From Chromobacterium paludis (lineage in GTDB: Bacteria > Pseudomonadota > Gammaproteobacteria > Burkholderiales > Chromobacteriaceae), in the NCBI RefSeq assembly GCF_008275125.1, contig NZ_CP043473.1, forward strand, positions 2,232,001 to 2,296,000: DNA of 64,000 nucleotides, read 5' to 3'. The notes under the pieces are model-generated. The model was not told the origin of the DNA. It made no database searches and worked only from the letters and a program-made list of their open reading frames with translations. Position numbers and translations under genes: made by a program. This document shows positions 62,637-64,000 of this stretch, in pieces; position 1 is the stretch's first letter; each line of letters opens with the position of its first letter.

Positions 62637-63179
62637 TCAGGAACGCGCGCGCCACGGCAGCATGCGGCCCAGCACGTCATCCTTGTCTATCAAATGGTGT
62701 TTCAGCGCGGCGCCAACGTGTCCGATCACCGTCGCGGCCAGCAGGTAGTTCAAGGCGCGGTGCAGCGCGTTCAAGCTGTGGCCCAGCCCGGGATTGGGCG
62801 CGATCAGGTCCGGCAGTGGCAGCACGCCAAAGTAAACAGTCTGCACGCCCTTGGCAGAGCTCATCAGCCAGCCGGACAGCGGGATGGCGATCATCAGCAG
62901 GTACAGCATGGCGTGGCCGGCATGGGCCAGGCCGCGCACCGCCGCGCCCATCGTGGCGGGCAGCGCGGGCGGACGATGGCCGGCGCGCCAGGCCAGGCGC
63001 AGCCACACCAGCAGGAATACGCTGACGCCGCCCCACTTATGCCAGGAATAAATCTTCAGTTTGAACGGCGACAGCGACAGGCCATGCATATAGAAACCGA
63101 CGCCGAACAGGCAGATCAGCATGAGAGCCATCAGCCAGTGCAGAAAGATGGCGGTGGTGGTATAGCGCTTTTGAGTCAT
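62637..63179 (-). CDS. Cytochrome b561 family membrane protein
   Basis: The start at 63179 (GAGG six bases upstream) gives 180 residues. Four transmembrane helices are visible. Histidines in TAIFLHWLMALMLI, YSWHKWGGVSVFLLVW, HAGHAMLYLLMIAIPLSGW and NALHRALNYLLAATVIGHVG can ligate two b haems. Bacterial b561 proteins move electrons between the quinone pool and periplasmic acceptors or superoxide. It heads an operon with two yceI genes and is probably controlled through the dyad upstream. Confidence 0.94.
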   Translation of the reverse strand: MTQKRYTTTAIFLHWLMALMLICLFGVGFYMHGLSLSPFKLKIYSWHKWGGVSVFLLVWLRLAWRAGHRPPALPATMGAAVRGLAHAGHAMLYLLMIAIPLSGWLMSSAKGVQTVYFGVLPLPDLIAPNPGLGHSLNALHRALNYLLAATVIGHVGAALKHHLIDKDDVLGRMLPWRARS

Positions 63180-63478
63180 GACGGCCTCGGATTGAAATCG
63201 ACTATCCATGGCCGGCGTCTCGACGTCAGGCCAAAGCGCTTGTCCATGGATGAGGCTGAATGTAAGCGGTTTTCATTTACTGAAAAAGCCCGCTTAAACA
63301 AATTTATTGTTTCGCATTAATAAACAATAAGGCGGCGAATCGGCAGAATGATCTGCATGAATACTTAGCCGCTTGACAGCGACAGACCGGCATATCGATA
63401 AACACGCTATCCCTTACCGGCTTCATGCCGCACTCAGCACCCGCACCTCACCCAGCCGGCCATCAAGGAGACACCAAT
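63180..63478. other. Divergent intergenic region between cytochrome b561 and lysozyme genes
   Basis: About 300 bases with an AT-rich centre (63260-63335) that holds an operator-like inverted repeat. No gene is seen. Confidence 0.6.
63304..63330. promoter_or_regulatory. Operator-like inverted repeat upstream of the b561-YceI operon
   Basis: TTATTGTTT (63304-63312) and AAACAATAA (63322-63330) are perfect 9-base arms with a 9-base centre. It lies about 125 bases before the cytochrome b561 start and 150 bases before the lysozyme start. It could serve either gene. Confidence 0.5.
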
Positions 63479-63925
63479 ATGCAAACCAGCGCCAACGGCA
63501 TCAATCTGATCAAGCAGTTCGAAGGACTCAAACTGACCGCCTACCAGGATTCGGTGGGCGTCTGGACCATAGGCTACGGCCACACCGGGACCGACGTGCA
63601 ACCAGGCCAGACCATCAGCAGCGACCAGGCGGAGCAGCTGCTGCGCCAGGACCTGGTGCGTTTCGAGCAGGGCGTGGGCAAGCTGGTCAAAACGCCCATC
63701 AACCAGAACCAGTTCGACGCGCTGGTCAGCTTCAGCTACAACCTGGGCCTGGGCAATCTGCAAAGCTCCACCCTGCTGCGCCTGCTGAACCAAGGCGACT
63801 ACCAAGGCGCGGCCGGCCAGTTCCCCTTGTGGGACAAGGCCGGCGGCAAGGTGCTGCCGGGCCTGCAAAAGCGCCGCCAAGCCGAGCAAGCCCTGTTCCT
63901 GACTCCGGTGGCCGCGACGGCCTGA
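63479..63925 (+). CDS. Phage-type lysozyme, GH24 family
   Basis: The start at 63479 (AAGGAG eight bases upstream) gives 148 residues. The GH24 catalytic set is visible: Glu in LIKQFEGLKLTAYQDS, then Asp in the same segment and Thr in WTIGYGHTG. QFDALVSFSYNLGLGNL and a C-terminal GLQKRRQAEQALF also match phage endolysins. It cleaves peptidoglycan between MurNAc and GlcNAc. There is no signal peptide and no holin or other phage gene in view; it may be a domesticated phage gene or an enzyme released by other means. Confidence 0.92.
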   Translation: MQTSANGINLIKQFEGLKLTAYQDSVGVWTIGYGHTGTDVQPGQTISSDQAEQLLRQDLVRFEQGVGKLVKTPINQNQFDALVSFSYNLGLGNLQSSTLLRLLNQGDYQGAAGQFPLWDKAGGKVLPGLQKRRQAEQALFLTPVAATA

Positions 63926-63955
63926 ACCCGCCGCGCGCCGCATCGCCACAAACAG

Positions 63956-63985
63956 CCCGCCCGCTGCTAAGCTGGGCGGGTTTTT
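63956..63985 (+). terminator. Terminator after the lysozyme gene
   Basis: CCCGCCC / GGGCGGG form a 7-bp stem followed by TTTTT. Confidence 0.85.
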
Positions 63986-64000
63986 CATTGCTGCAAACGC

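Noticed and set aside
63479..63925. Prophage remnant at the lysozyme gene
   Set aside because: Only the endolysin-like gene is present; no holin, tail, integrase or attachment repeats are visible before the window ends.

Overview
The window is a high-GC proteobacterial chromosome segment. It carries a complete five-gene violacein operon (vioA-E, 52.0-59.4 kb, minus strand), which points to Chromobacterium or a close betaproteobacterial relative. From memory, VioA differs at many positions from the C. violaceum ATCC 12472 protein, so another Chromobacterium species or strain is likely; this is not proven. No rRNA, tRNA, CRISPR array or intact insertion sequence was seen.

Region 1 (1-23.5 kb) is housekeeping and signalling. 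It holds the tail of a dienelactone hydrolase, a cold-shock gene with a long leader, DUF1415, a lysophospholipid-type acyltransferase, a glycine-zipper lipoprotein, a dGTPase-like HD hydrolase, a histidine phosphatase, MsrB, a CcdA/thioredoxin pair and a NagD-like phosphatase. MgtE is preceded by what looks like an M-box Mg2+ riboswitch. Five signalling genes are interspersed: HPt-HD-GYP, GAF-GGDEF, REC-HD-GYP, a 1480-residue hybrid kinase with six PAS modules, and HAMP-GGDEF. A secreted M9 collagenase and a PAS-AraC regulator close the region.

Region 2 (23.7-44.2 kb) is a complete type VI secretion system in two divergent arms: tssJ-K-L-M-A on the minus strand and tssB-C-hcp-E-F-G-H on the plus strand. 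All 13 core genes are present. The plus arm continues into an AT-rich cargo gene encoding a small YopT-like (C58) cysteine protease with a visible Cys/His/Asp triad, then vgrG, a MORN-repeat protein, an unknown protein ending in a HAE motif, and a convergent PAAR-like DUF4280 protein.

Region 3 (44.2-52.0 kb) has a MalY/PatB-type C-S lyase, a divergent membrane protein, and a four-gene plus-strand operon behind a good sigma-70 promoter. That operon encodes a lipocalin/nitrobindin-like protein, a ferritin-like protein related to the C-terminal part of VioB, a LodA/GoxA-family cysteine-tryptophylquinone amine oxidase, and its LodB-like flavoprotein maturase. It converges on the violacein operon through a shared bidirectional terminator. 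The pairing of an amino-acid or amine oxidase with a VioB-like ferritin domain echoes VioA/VioB and is the best candidate for an undescribed system here.

Region 4 (52.0-64 kb) contains the violacein operon, with a 32-base dyad upstream of vioA, a secreted sphingomyelinase with a C-terminal beta-trefoil-like part, a cytochrome b561-YceI-YceI operon with its own operator-like dyad, and a phage-type GH24 lysozyme.
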